Below are positions 32,316 to 40,600 of a stretch of DNA of 64,000 nt, one piece after another. Each line of letters starts with the position of its first letter. Position 1 is the first letter of the stretch. The position numbers and the translations under genes were made by a program. The stretch is from contig NZ_FLKP01000002.1 in assembly GCF_900087015.1 (NCBI RefSeq), positions 1,984,001-2,048,000 of the forward strand. The letters run 5' to 3'. The stretch is from Christensenella timonensis (GTDB lineage: Bacteria; Bacillota; Clostridia; Christensenellales; Christensenellaceae). The notes under the pieces were generated by a model. The model worked only from the letters and a program-made list of their open reading frames with translations. It made no database searches and was not told the DNA's origin.

Positions 32316-32445
32316 AAAGGTAGACTTTTTTATCCACGGAGTAAATATACCGGATCGTGCGCTTTTCCAGCCTGAAAAGTGTGAGATTATATCATTTTCT
32401 TTAATAAAAACAGTATAAATGAAATGGATAAAAAAGTCTACCTTT
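32316..32445. repeat. 130-bp element with perfect 21-bp terminal inverted repeats
   Basis: 32316-32336 (AAAGGTAGAC...) and 32425-32445 (...GTCTACCTTT) are exact reverse complements over 21 bases, enclosing 88 AT-rich bases with no gene. The shape is that of a miniature inverted-repeat element, although no target-site duplication is evident. It could also fold as a long-stem hairpin in RNA. The flanking 32446-32600 holds a GC hairpin (AGCGGCAGG/CCTGCCGCT) and nothing else I can support. Confidence 0.6.
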
Positions 32446-32607
32446 TCGCACGAAAATGGAAAATAAAGTAAAGAGCGGCAGGGAGGATCAACGCGCCTGC
32501 CGCTTTCCCTGTTCCTTCCATTCTTCACGCCGCGTACCCCGCACGAACACCACGGCTAAAACCAGCGCTGCGGCCCTGCTGAAAAAGCAGCGGGAATAAA
32601 GGGACAC

Positions 32608-32645
32608 AAAAAAGCCCGGCGGATAAAAAACCTGCCGGGCTTTTG
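32608..32645 (-). terminator. Terminator of the ABC exporter operon
   Basis: AGCCCGGC/GCCGGGCT stem followed by six Ts on the minus strand, 10 bases after the permease stop. Confidence 0.85.
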
Positions 32646-32654
32646 TTTGCCCTG

Positions 32655-35600
32655 TCATTCGATCGATTTCATGGATTCCACCATGTCGATCTTTTTCAGC
32701 TTGAAGTGCAGCACGAAATTCACAATGAAGGCAAAGGCCAGCGTGAGCAAGCCCGCATACACGAAGGCCGTCCACGGGATTTCGGGCGCGAACATGACGA
32801 TGTCCACCTCCGCCGTACTGACGACGAACTTCTCCAAGAATATGCCCAGCACCAACCCCACCGCCATGCCGATCACCGCGGAAATATTGTTCTCGCGGTA
32901 GATATAGGCGGATACCTCGCCGTCGTAAAACCCGAGCACCTTGATGGTCGCAAGCTCGCGCATGCGCTCCGTCACGTTGATATTGACGAGGTTGTACATG
33001 ACGATAAAGGCCAGCAGCCCCGCCGAGATGATGATTACCAGCATGATACTGTTCATACTGTCCACCATGTCCGCGAACTGCTCCGTCGTATCGCTCGCGT
33101 ACGAAAGCCCTTGCACATGGTCGTACGTAAGCAGCGTTTGCGAAAGCGCGGAAAGGTCCGTTCCCTGCTCCATATCCATCGCGAACATATTGCTCTGCGG
33201 CTTGCCGCCGAAAAGCTGCGCGTAATAATCCGGCGTCATGTAGACGTAGTTCATCGCGTAGTTTTCCGTAATGCCGCTTACCTTTGCCTGCGCGCTGTTG
33301 CCGTCCGCATCCGTTATCTTAAACGTATCGCCCACTTTCAGCCCGAGCAGCTTCGAGAGCTTTTCATTGATGACCGCCCCGTCGTCCGTGAGCGTAAGCG
33401 GCTGCTTATCCTCGCGCGTGCGCAGGGTGATATAGTTGCCGATCTCCTCCGGCTCTTCCGGCACAAACGCGGTGGCGCTCACCTTTTTCCCGTTCGCGTC
33501 AAAAACGTCAAGCCCTTTGTAATAAAGCAGCATTTCGTCTTTCACGCCCGGCGTATCCGCGACTTTTTGCTGGATAACGGAAAGGTCGTCTGCCGTCGTT
33601 TCGTCATCCAAAGACCCGAGCGCGTCGTATACGGAAATCTCGTTAAACTGCTTGTCTACGATCGAACCGATGGAATATTGCAGGCCGAAGCCCGTGAGCA
33701 TAAGCGCCGTACATCCGGCGATGCCGATGACCGTCATCAGCACGCGGTTTTTGTAGCGGAAGATGTTGCGCATCGTTACCTTATGCGTAAAGGAAAGCTT
33801 GTTCCACAGCCACGTCCATTTTTCGAGCAGCACGCGTTTGCCGCCCGGCGGCGCCTTGGGGCGCATCAGCTGCGCCGGTTGTTCCCGCAGCACCTTATAC
33901 CCTGCCGCCCAGGCGGAAAAGCCCGTTACCGCGATGGATACGGCAGTGCACCAAAAAGCGTAATCCCAGTGGAAAGGCGTTAAGCCTTCTGGCATAAAAT
34001 AGCGCAAATGGTAGGCGTCGATCACCACTTTGGGGAACAGCGTAAAGCCGATCGTAAGCCCTATGATACTGCCCAGCACGCTCGCCGTGATGGCGTACCA
34101 CAGGTATTTTGCCATGATCGACCGGCTGGAATACCCCAGCGCCTTTAACGTGCCGATCTGCGTGCGCTGCTCCTCCACCATGCGCGTCATGGTCGTGAAG
34201 CAGACGAGCGCTGCCACCAGGATAAAGAACAACGGGAACACCGAGGCGATCGCGTCCACCTTTTCCGCGTCGTCCTGATAGCTGGAATAGCCTGGGTTGT
34301 TGCTTCTGTCCCAAACATACCAGACCGGTTTTTTCACGTCCGCAAGCTGCTGCTCCGCGTCGTCAAGCTCCTGCTGCGCGTCGGCGATCTCCCGGTCGGA
34401 TTCCGCCTTGCCTTCTTCATATTCCCTGCGGGCGTCGTCTAATTCCCGCTGCCCGTCATTCAATTTTTCCTGTGCGTCCGCAAGCTGCCGCGCGCCCGAA
34501 GCTTTCTGCCTGTCAAGCTCCGCCTGCCCGGAGGCGATCTGGGAATCCGCCGCGTCTAATTGCGCGCGCGAATCGTCCAGCGTCTTTTTGGCTTCGTCAA
34601 GCTCCGCCTTGCTGTCCGCCAGTTGCTTTTCCGTCGCCGCCAGCTTATTTTCTCCGTCGCTGATGCCCGCTCGAAGCTGCGCAAGCCCCTCCTTCGCGGG
34701 CGCGAGCTGCGCTTCAGAGCTGTCGAGCGCGGAAGACACCCCCGCCGTGATGCCGCCGAGCTGCGCGCAGGCAGCCGATTTCTGCGCCGCCTGCGCGGGG
34801 TTTGACGGATCGAGCGTCACATAGCTTTGCAGCAGCGTTTTGACGCTCACGCCGGACGGCAGCGTCCCCGGCGGGAGCAGTGCGTCCAGCGCGGAGGAAG
34901 CGTCGATTACGGCGGCAACGTCTGCGGGCAGGTAAGATAAATCCGGCACAAACTGGTTTGCAAAGCCCGCGGTCACGCCGTCAACGCCGGAAACGAGCGC
35001 ACGCCCCTCATCGATTTGTGCCTGTGCGCTGTCAATACGCGCCTGCAAGTCCGCCGCCTGCTGTTTCAAATCCGCCAGCTGCTGCTCCGCCGCTTCTTTT
35101 TGCGCCTCAAACTGCGCAAGCCCGTCCTCGTATTGCGCAAGGCCGTCTTTATATTGCGCAAGCCCGTCCTCGTATTGCGCGTTTCCCTCCGCCGCCTGCG
35201 AGCGCGCATCGTCAAGCTCCTGCTGCGCGTCCGCGATCTGCGTATCGTATTCGTTCCGCTTTTCGTCCAAGGCCGCCTGTCCGTCGTCCAGTTCCTTTTG
35301 CGCGTCGTCTATTTTCTTTTGCGCGTCCGCAAGCTCCGTTTGCTGCGTCTGCTTTCCGTCCGCTAATTCCTTTTTCCCGTCGTCGATCTTTTCCTGCGCT
35401 TCGCTCACGATCTCGTCGTAGCGCGCGCCCTCGCGCTGCTCCGCGACTTTTTCAAAGGTTGCCACCGCACCGGCCGCCGCGTCTTTGTACGGTTGCTCGA
35501 ACGGGTCTTTCCCCTCGGTGTCCGCCATCGTCAGGTACACGTCCGTATACACGTCCAGTACAAAATCCTGCTCGGGAATCATCATGAAGCAATCGATTTC

Positions 35601-36206
35601 CCCGTCGCCGATCTGCGCCTTGCCACGGTCAAAGGAAATAAAAGAAGACGATTCCACGATCCCTACGATGGTGAATTCGTCTACCTTGAGCGTATCAAAA
35701 AGATCGTCGTCCTCTTTGCCCGCGAGCAGCCTGACCGTCTGCCCGATCTCAAAATTTTCCGGCGAATGGATGTTCTTTTCCACCACGCATTCGCCCGCTT
35801 TTTCAGGCAGCCTGCCCTCTTTGAGCACAGGTTTATTGAGCTCGTTTCCATCCTCGCCCGCCCCTGACGTTTTAATGGACAGCACTTTTACGATGGTATC
35901 CGCACGCTCGCCAGAATCTACAAACGTATCGACAGAATAAGCGGGCATCATTTCCCTTATGCCCGAAACCTCTTCGATCGCCTTTAAATCGTTCTCGTTA
36001 AAACCGTATGTGGAAACAAGATGAATATCGCTAAGGGCAGTCTGCTCGTAATACTGCTTCATCGTGAGCTTCATGTCGGGACAGCTCGCCTTGACGCCGG
36101 CAAAAAACCCGACGCCCAGCGCGACGATCCCTAAAATAGAAAAGAAACGATTGCGGCTTTTCCATATTTCGCGCACCGCTTCTTTTACAAGCATATGTCG
36201 TTTCAT
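32655..36206 (-). CDS. ABC transporter permease with long coiled-coil extracytoplasmic domain (FtsX/MacB-like)
   Basis: 1183 residues. An N-terminal membrane segment (about 20-42) is followed by a large outside region. That region includes a MacB-like periplasmic domain and about 350 residues of heptad-like sequence rich in ADAQQELDDA and QYKDGLAQYEDGLAQ units (about 270-640). Three membrane segments of an FtsX domain come near 665-790, a fourth segment and a second outside domain follow, then three C-terminal segments (1070-1170). The ATPase gene starts the operon 4 bases upstream. The substrate may be lipid, peptide or a mechanical signal to the wall; not evident. Confidence 0.9.
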   Translation of the reverse strand: MKRHMLVKEAVREIWKSRNRFFSILGIVALGVGFFAGVKASCPDMKLTMKQYYEQTALSDIHLVSTYGFNENDLKAIEEVSGIREMMPAYSVDTFVDSGERADTIVKVLSIKTSGAGEDGNELNKPVLKEGRLPEKAGECVVEKNIHSPENFEIGQTVRLLAGKEDDDLFDTLKVDEFTIVGIVESSSFISFDRGKAQIGDGEIDCFMMIPEQDFVLDVYTDVYLTMADTEGKDPFEQPYKDAAAGAVATFEKVAEQREGARYDEIVSEAQEKIDDGKKELADGKQTQQTELADAQKKIDDAQKELDDGQAALDEKRNEYDTQIADAQQELDDARSQAAEGNAQYEDGLAQYKDGLAQYEDGLAQFEAQKEAAEQQLADLKQQAADLQARIDSAQAQIDEGRALVSGVDGVTAGFANQFVPDLSYLPADVAAVIDASSALDALLPPGTLPSGVSVKTLLQSYVTLDPSNPAQAAQKSAACAQLGGITAGVSSALDSSEAQLAPAKEGLAQLRAGISDGENKLAATEKQLADSKAELDEAKKTLDDSRAQLDAADSQIASGQAELDRQKASGARQLADAQEKLNDGQRELDDARREYEEGKAESDREIADAQQELDDAEQQLADVKKPVWYVWDRSNNPGYSSYQDDAEKVDAIASVFPLFFILVAALVCFTTMTRMVEEQRTQIGTLKALGYSSRSIMAKYLWYAITASVLGSIIGLTIGFTLFPKVVIDAYHLRYFMPEGLTPFHWDYAFWCTAVSIAVTGFSAWAAGYKVLREQPAQLMRPKAPPGGKRVLLEKWTWLWNKLSFTHKVTMRNIFRYKNRVLMTVIGIAGCTALMLTGFGLQYSIGSIVDKQFNEISVYDALGSLDDETTADDLSVIQQKVADTPGVKDEMLLYYKGLDVFDANGKKVSATAFVPEEPEEIGNYITLRTREDKQPLTLTDDGAVINEKLSKLLGLKVGDTFKITDADGNSAQAKVSGITENYAMNYVYMTPDYYAQLFGGKPQSNMFAMDMEQGTDLSALSQTLLTYDHVQGLSYASDTTEQFADMVDSMNSIMLVIIISAGLLAFIVMYNLVNINVTERMRELATIKVLGFYDGEVSAYIYRENNISAVIGMAVGLVLGIFLEKFVVSTAEVDIVMFAPEIPWTAFVYAGLLTLAFAFIVNFVLHFKLKKIDMVESMKSIE

Positions 36207-36210
36207 CTGT

Positions 36211-36915
36211 TTACCACTCTATCTCTTCCACCGGCGTCGGATGGTCGTTTAATATGACTTCCTTCACCTTGCTGTTTTTCATTTTGATGATGCGGTCGGC
36301 CATGGGCGTGATCGCGTGGTTGTGCGTAACGACCACCACCGTCATGTTCTTTTCGCGGCAGGTATCCTGCAAAAGCTTTAGGATCGTCTTGCCAGTATCT
36401 GAATCGAGCGCGCCCGTAGGCTCGTCGCACAACAAAAGCTTGGGGTTTTTCGCGAGAGCGCGCGCAATGGAAACGCGCTGCTGCTCCCCGCCCGAAAGCT
36501 GCGCCGGAAAATTATCCAGCCTGTGCGCAAGGCCGACTTCGCCCAGCACTTCCTGCGCGTCGCGCGGGTTTGGGCAGATCTGCGTTGCCAGTTCCACGTT
36601 TTCCTTGGCCGTCAGGTTCTGCACCAGGTTGTAAAACTGGAACACGAACCCGATGTCGTAGCGCCTGTATTCCGTCAACTGGCGCGAATTGTATTCGCTC
36701 ACCCTGTTGCCGTCGACAAGGAGCAGCCCCTCGTCGCACGTATCCATACCGCCCAAAATGTTGAGCATGGTCGTTTTCCCCGCGCCCGAAGAGCCGACGA
36801 TCACACAAAATTCGCCTTTTTCTATGGTAAAATCAACGCCGTCCGAGGCAGTAATGGTTACCTCGCCCATGCAGTATCTTTTGTAAATACCCTGTGCCGT
36901 TACAAAGCTTTGCAT
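36211..36915 (-). CDS. ABC transporter ATPase (MacB/LolD type)
   Basis: 234 residues from the ATG at 36915, which has AGGAGA six bases ahead; a GTG two codons earlier is a weaker alternative. Walker A GSSGAGKTT, Q-loop FQFYNL, signature LSGGEQQRVSIARAL, Walker B LLLCDEPTGALD. It powers the FtsX-like permease encoded immediately downstream. The upstream 36916-37090 shows no gene. Confidence 0.95.
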   Translation of the reverse strand: MQSFVTAQGIYKRYCMGEVTITASDGVDFTIEKGEFCVIVGSSGAGKTTMLNILGGMDTCDEGLLLVDGNRVSEYNSRQLTEYRRYDIGFVFQFYNLVQNLTAKENVELATQICPNPRDAQEVLGEVGLAHRLDNFPAQLSGGEQQRVSIARALAKNPKLLLCDEPTGALDSDTGKTILKLLQDTCREKNMTVVVVTHNHAITPMADRIIKMKNSKVKEVILNDHPTPVEEIEW

Positions 36916-37092
36916 ATGCACTCTCCTGAGAAGCCTCTTTTTTCCTTACTTATCATATCACTTTCGGCACGCCGCCGCCAGTAAAAATCCCGCTTAACTT
37001 ATATATCATAATCTCCCAATGTGAATTGAGTTTGAACAACTTCTTATATGGACACATTTCAGGCCATCGTAACGCGCGCCGTTCATTAAGTG

Positions 37093-37121
37093 TTGTTTCG
37101 CCCTGCCGGAAATGCTATAAT
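37093..37121 (+). promoter_or_regulatory. Sigma-A promoter placed to give a nearly leaderless flippase mRNA
   Basis: TTGTTT (37093-37098) and TATAAT (37116-37121) are 17 bases apart. The ATG begins 8 bases after the -10 box, so the start site should fall at or within two bases of the start codon, with no room for a ribosome binding site. Confidence 0.6.
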
Positions 37122-37129
37122 GGCTGGGT

Positions 37130-38416
37130 ATGAACAGGTTATTATTGGGAAACACAGACAATCTGGAACGGAAAATATACCTTTGGAACATCATCGGCAG
37201 CATGGCGAACGCGCTGGCGTCCGTCATATTATTCTTTGCCGTGACGCGTGTTTTGGGCGCAAACGACGCTGGCATTTTCCAGCTCGCCAATTCCACCGCG
37301 CTCATGATGCTTACCATCGGGTTTTACGAAATGCGCGCCTTCCAGGCGACCGACGTCAAGGGCGTTTATTCTTTCAGCGACTATTTGACCTCACGTTTCG
37401 TGACGGTCGCAGCCATGGTCGTTACCAGCTTTTTCTTTGTGTACCTGAGCGGCTATACGCCTGAAAAAGCTGCCGTTACCCTCCTTTTGTGTATCTATAA
37501 GGTGTTTGACGCTTTGGAGGACGTGTTCCACGGCCTCTACCAGCAGCAAGGCCGCCTCGACGTTGCGGGGCGTTCGCTTTCGCTGCGCGTGCTGCTCTCC
37601 ACGGCGGCGTTTGTTGCGGCGCTGCTCGCGACGCGTTCCCTCCTCGGCGCGTGTATCGCGGCTATCGTTGCCGCGGCCATTGGTTTTATGCTCTTTAACC
37701 TCATGATTTTCCGGAATTTTTACGGGGGCGCTTTCCACTGGAACAAAAAAGCGGTTTTCAAGCTTTTGTGGGTATGCCTGCCCATGTTTGCAGGGTCTTT
37801 CATGCTGGTTTACATCAACAACGCGCCCAAATATGCGATCGATACCTATATGTCGTTTGAAAATAACGACTACCAAGCGTATTTCGGCGCACTGTTCATG
37901 CCGTCGTTCGTCATCAATTTATTCAGTACGTTTATTTTCCGCCCGATGGTCACGCCGATGGCGCAGGCGTGGGCCGACCACGACCGCAGCAGGCTGACGC
38001 GCATCATCGGAAAGCTGCTGGTCGCCATCGTTTTCCTGACCGTCGCGGGCGAAGTGGTGGGATATTTCTTCGGCATCCCCGTTTTGTCGTGGTTTTACGG
38101 CCTGGATCTTTCCGCTTACCGCCCCGAGCTATTGATCCTCGTTTTGGGCGGCGGGTGCAACGCGGTCGTGACGCTGATGTTTTACGGCATCACCGTGCTG
38201 CGCAAGCAAAAGCTGCTCGTCGTCGGCTATGGCGCGACGCTGGCGCTTTCGCTTATCATCGCTAATATCCTTGTCAAATCCTACGGCCTGATGGGCGCAT
38301 CCGTCTCGTTCCTCCTCTCCATGGCGGCGCTGGCGCTGTTGTTCTTCATCATCTTCATCGTCTGTTATAAAAAAGAAGCCCGCAAAATGGATCTTGCGGA
38401 CGCACAGTCGCAGTAA
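37130..38416 (+). CDS. Wzx/MATE-type polysaccharide flippase
   Basis: 428 residues with about 12 membrane segments. NLERKIYLWNIIGSMANALASVILFFAVTRVLGANDAGIFQLA is the N-terminal signature of O-antigen/teichoic-acid flippases. It should move a lipid-linked oligosaccharide across the membrane. There is no glycan cluster alongside, so the glycan is unknown. The ATG at 37130 gives the full first helix; the next ATG (residue 25) would truncate it. Confidence 0.88.
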   Translation: MNRLLLGNTDNLERKIYLWNIIGSMANALASVILFFAVTRVLGANDAGIFQLANSTALMMLTIGFYEMRAFQATDVKGVYSFSDYLTSRFVTVAAMVVTSFFFVYLSGYTPEKAAVTLLLCIYKVFDALEDVFHGLYQQQGRLDVAGRSLSLRVLLSTAAFVAALLATRSLLGACIAAIVAAAIGFMLFNLMIFRNFYGGAFHWNKKAVFKLLWVCLPMFAGSFMLVYINNAPKYAIDTYMSFENNDYQAYFGALFMPSFVINLFSTFIFRPMVTPMAQAWADHDRSRLTRIIGKLLVAIVFLTVAGEVVGYFFGIPVLSWFYGLDLSAYRPELLILVLGGGCNAVVTLMFYGITVLRKQKLLVVGYGATLALSLIIANILVKSYGLMGASVSFLLSMAALALLFFIIFIVCYKKEARKMDLADAQSQ

Positions 38417-38420
38417 TATA

Positions 38421-38449
38421 TTTACATCGCGTTTCGCCCGTGATATAAT
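38421..38449 (+). promoter_or_regulatory. Promoter of the 6S RNA / tRNA-Ala unit
   Basis: TTTACA (38421-38426) and TATAAT (38444-38449) with a 17-base spacer; start expected near 38456. Confidence 0.8.
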
Positions 38450-38455
38450 AGGTAC

Positions 38456-38607
38456 GTTCGTCAGGAATGAATCCGATTTGCAAGCGGAAACAGTCCCCCG
38501 CGGAAGCCCAGCGTTAGCGGGTTTCGTGGGGTAAGAGGAGAAACCGGCCATAACCGCGAAGCTTTTATCCATAAGGATAAAACGAGCAAATGGCCGTGTT
38601 TCGACGA
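38456..38607 (+). ncRNA. ssrS: 6S RNA
   Basis: This 152-nt stretch has the 6S layout. The 5' arm contains TTTGCAAGCGG-N3-CAGTCCCC, which from memory matches the conserved GCAAGCGG..CAGUCCCC of E. coli 6S. Closing pairs are TCGTC (38458-38462) with GACGA (38603-38607) and ATTTGC (38476-38481) with GCAAAT (38586-38591). A terminal arm pairs CCCC.GCGGAA.CCC with GGG.TTTCGT.GGGG, and a small hairpin TTTTATCC/GGATAAAA lies in the 3' strand, as in other 6S RNAs. It binds the housekeeping RNA polymerase and mimics an open promoter. Its last paired base is directly followed by the first base of the tRNA. Confidence 0.75.
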
Positions 38608-38683
38608 GGGGCATTAGCGCAGCTGGTAGCGCACCACAATGGCATTGTGGGGGTCAGGAGTTCGAATCTCCTATGCTCCACCA
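38608..38683 (+). tRNA. tRNA-Ala (anticodon GGC)
   Basis: 76 nt including an encoded CCA. The anticodon loop ATGGCAT sits on a CCACA/TGTGG stem; GTTCGAATC forms the T loop. The acceptor GGGGCAT/ATGCTCC contains the G3-U70 pair that identifies alanine tRNAs. It reads GCC and GCU codons. It is joined head to tail to the 6S RNA and shares its promoter and terminator. Confidence 0.97.
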
Positions 38684-38688
38684 AAACA

Positions 38689-38722
38689 TAAAAGCCGAAT
38701 CCAAAAGGGTTCGGCTTTTATT
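38689..38722 (+). terminator. Terminator of the 6S-tRNA unit
   Basis: AAAGCCGAATCC/GGGTTCGGCTTT stem followed by TATTGTTACTTTGTT; can also serve the Xre gene from the other side. Confidence 0.8.
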
Positions 38723-38737
38723 GTTACTTTGTTATTA

Positions 38738-38986
38738 TTACATATTCTGGATATCCTCTGGTGCCCGGAAGAAGTCGTCAAAAGTGCAGGAATAGATCTC
38801 CTGTAATCCAACAAGCAGGTTAACAGGGATATTTAGCTCGCAGGTTTCTATACGGGAGTATACGTTCCTGTTGGTTTCTATTCCCATCAGGTTCAACTTT
38901 GCAACCAATTGATCCTGCGTATAACCGTTCGCTTTCCTAAGGGCGCGCAAGGTATAACCCATATTGCTGTCTTTTAATTTTTGCAT
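38738..38986 (-). CDS. Xre-family helix-turn-helix regulator
   Basis: 82 residues from the ATG at 38986, preceded by AAAGGGG with a 6-base spacer; an earlier ATG lacks one. GYTLRALRKANGYTQDQLVAKLNLMGIETNRNVYSRIETCELNIPVNLLVGLQEIY is an HTH_3-type domain occupying most of the protein, with a short acidic tail. It is transcribed away from a small gene at 39117, and two near-identical palindromes lie between them, so it probably controls both. Confidence 0.88.
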   Translation of the reverse strand: MQKLKDSNMGYTLRALRKANGYTQDQLVAKLNLMGIETNRNVYSRIETCELNIPVNLLVGLQEIYSCTFDDFFRAPEDIQNM

Positions 38987-39010
38987 ACGCGACCCCTTTC
39001 CACAAAAAAT

Positions 39011-39026
39011 GCTCAAATAGTTGAGT
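39011..39026. promoter_or_regulatory. Candidate Xre operator 1
   Basis: GCTCAAATAGTTGAGT, a near-perfect palindrome (GCTCAA-N4-TTGAGY). Its right half is a possible -35 box (TTGAGT) for the plus-strand gene. Confidence 0.6.
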
Positions 39027-39063
39027 GGATTCTGTAATTATAGGTTATAATGAAAACACTAAG

Positions 39064-39079
39064 GCTCAATATATTGAGC
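39064..39079. promoter_or_regulatory. Candidate Xre operator 2
   Basis: GCTCAATATATTGAGC, a perfect 16-base palindrome of the same type as operator 1, 53 bases away. It lies just past a TATAAT (39046-39051), over the likely start of the plus-strand transcript. Confidence 0.65.
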
Positions 39080-39116
39080 AATCACGCAAATTGATTGATA
39101 GAAAGGTGGTATTTTT

Positions 39117-39329
39117 ATGCAAAGTGCGGAAATGTGGATACAGAGCGACATAAAACGGTGGAATAAGATATGCCGGATCGATGGCGCTATGCTTGAGGAA
39201 GATGAGTTTTGGCAAATTTACCTTGAATTACAGCAACACGCAGAGAAGAAATCCGAATTTACTCTTTTAATTATATTATTAATAACGGAATATTCCCGGG
39301 AATTTGATCTTCCTTTAATCTTTGGATGA
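39117..39329 (+). CDS. Small protein of unknown function beside the Xre gene
   Basis: 70 residues. GAAAGGTGG precedes the ATG by 7 bases and a terminator follows the stop, so it is probably a real gene. The sequence is mixed charged and hydrophobic, with a leucine/isoleucine-rich stretch (LLIILLITEY) too short to be surely membrane-spanning. No family is recognised. Its promoter region carries both palindromes, suggesting control by the divergent Xre regulator. Confidence 0.65.
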   Translation: MQSAEMWIQSDIKRWNKICRIDGAMLEEDEFWQIYLELQQHAEKKSEFTLLIILLITEYSREFDLPLIFG

Positions 39330-39352
39330 TTTTGCATACGATGCAGGCAATG

Positions 39353-39394
39353 AAAAAACGCGGTTACCGTACAGGCGGCAGCCGCGTTTTTCCA
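39353..39394 (+). terminator. Terminator of the small gene at 39117
   Basis: AAAACGCGG/CCGCGTTTTT with a long loop; plus-strand T run. The rest of 39395-39535 is AT-rich with a TATAAT-like box near 39510-39530, presumably the AraC-gene promoter. Confidence 0.65.
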
Positions 39395-39548
39395 GAAAAT
39401 GAAGTGATTTATATTTTTTTGCTGGTTTGCATATTGTGCGCACCTCTGATTACCCTTTTCAAATATAATTATATAGATACCGTTCCCCTTGTATCAGGTA
39501 AAATAATGCCATATACTATAATTATATAGCCATGCAGGAGGTATTGCC

Positions 39549-40466
39549 ATGCAGTTACAGGAAATCGTGGTCGACCACGCTTTGCGGGAGTTGACGCCGC
39601 GCGGTACGCCCTCCTTTCCCCTGGGGATGTATTGCAATGATATCTACGGGCTGGTCACGCATTATGTCCCCTGGCACTGGCACCGGGAGGTGGAGTTCGG
39701 CTACGTCTCCGAGGGGAGCATCGCCATCGAATACGAAAACCACAAGCTTACATTGGCTTCCGGGGACGGTTTTTTTATCAACAGCAACCGGCTCCACGCC
39801 ATGCGGCCGGTTGGCCGGCCCCCGTGCAAGACCGTGAACATCGTGTTCGATCCTGAAATCATCGCGGGCGCGCCGCACAGTGTTTACGAAACCAAATACG
39901 TACTGCCGCTGGTCGCCAACCCAAACATCGGCGTCGTCCCGTTTTCCCCGGCGGTTGGTTGGCAGCGCGCCGTCCTCGCGGCTTTGCAAAGCGCCTATGC
40001 TGCCTATGCCGATGCCAACTATGGCTACGAGCTGCAAACGCGGAATTTGCTGTCGCAGGCATGGTGCGCCCTTTTGGAAAAGGCAGTGCCGCCCGCACAG
40101 GACGGCTGCCGCCCGCAGAACCAGCATATCAAAAGCATACTGACTTATATCCATGCGCATTATAAGCACCCGGTGACGCTTGGCGATATCGCCCGGGGCG
40201 CGAACATCGGCGTCAGGACATGCTGCCGCTGCTTCCGGCAGCAAATCGGCATCACGCCTTTCCGCTACCTGATGGAATACCGTGTGAAAATTGCGGCGGA
40301 GCAGCTTGCGTCAACGGACAAGCCCATCACGGAGATCTGCTTTGACACCGGCTTTAACGACACCAGCTATTTTGCGAAAACATTCAAAAAACTGACCGGG
40401 TATACGCCCTCTGCCTTCCGCAGGAAAAAGGGCGATTTTGCGGACAAGCGGCATGACACAAAATGA
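39549..40466 (+). CDS. AraC-family transcriptional regulator
   Basis: 305 residues; CAGGAGG precedes the ATG. The N-terminal half is a cupin-like effector domain (YVPWHWHREVEFGYVSEGSI, LASGDGFFINSNRLHAM). The C-terminal 100 residues hold two helix-turn-helix units (VTLGDIARGANIGVRTCCRCFRQQIGITPFRYLMEYRV, ITEICFDTGFNDTSYFAKTFKKLTGYTPSAFRR). It converges on the transporter/dipeptidase operon; whether it regulates that operon is not shown. Confidence 0.92.
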   Translation: MQLQEIVVDHALRELTPRGTPSFPLGMYCNDIYGLVTHYVPWHWHREVEFGYVSEGSIAIEYENHKLTLASGDGFFINSNRLHAMRPVGRPPCKTVNIVFDPEIIAGAPHSVYETKYVLPLVANPNIGVVPFSPAVGWQRAVLAALQSAYAAYADANYGYELQTRNLLSQAWCALLEKAVPPAQDGCRPQNQHIKSILTYIHAHYKHPVTLGDIARGANIGVRTCCRCFRQQIGITPFRYLMEYRVKIAAEQLASTDKPITEICFDTGFNDTSYFAKTFKKLTGYTPSAFRRKKGDFADKRHDTK

Positions 40467-40485
40467 GTTTGCGGAGGCCGCCTGC

Positions 40486-40520
40486 GCACGCTCTCCGCTT
40501 GCAAGCCAGCGTTTTTTTTG
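40486..40520 (+). terminator. Probable terminator of the AraC-family gene
   Basis: ACGCT and AGCGT arms with inner GC pairs followed by eight Ts on the plus strand. Confidence 0.55.
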
Positions 40521-40600
40521 TAGAAGCGTGCATCGCCCAGCCTGTCGCGCGCTGCGCCATGCAAAAGCTGCACCGGATAAGGGACGAGGCCTGCGAATGA

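Noticed and set aside
32488-32607. A 39-codon GTG-started frame with a hydrophobic stretch
   Set aside because: Its start lies inside the ABC-operon terminator and there is no ribosome binding site.
38450-38607. Other identities for the RNA (T-box, SRP RNA, tmRNA)
   Set aside because: It lacks the T-box sequence, the SRP GGAA tetraloop region and any tag-coding frame; the motif order fits 6S RNA.
39326-39529. 67-codon frame after the small gene
   Set aside because: A terminator hairpin lies within its first third and no ribosome binding site precedes it.
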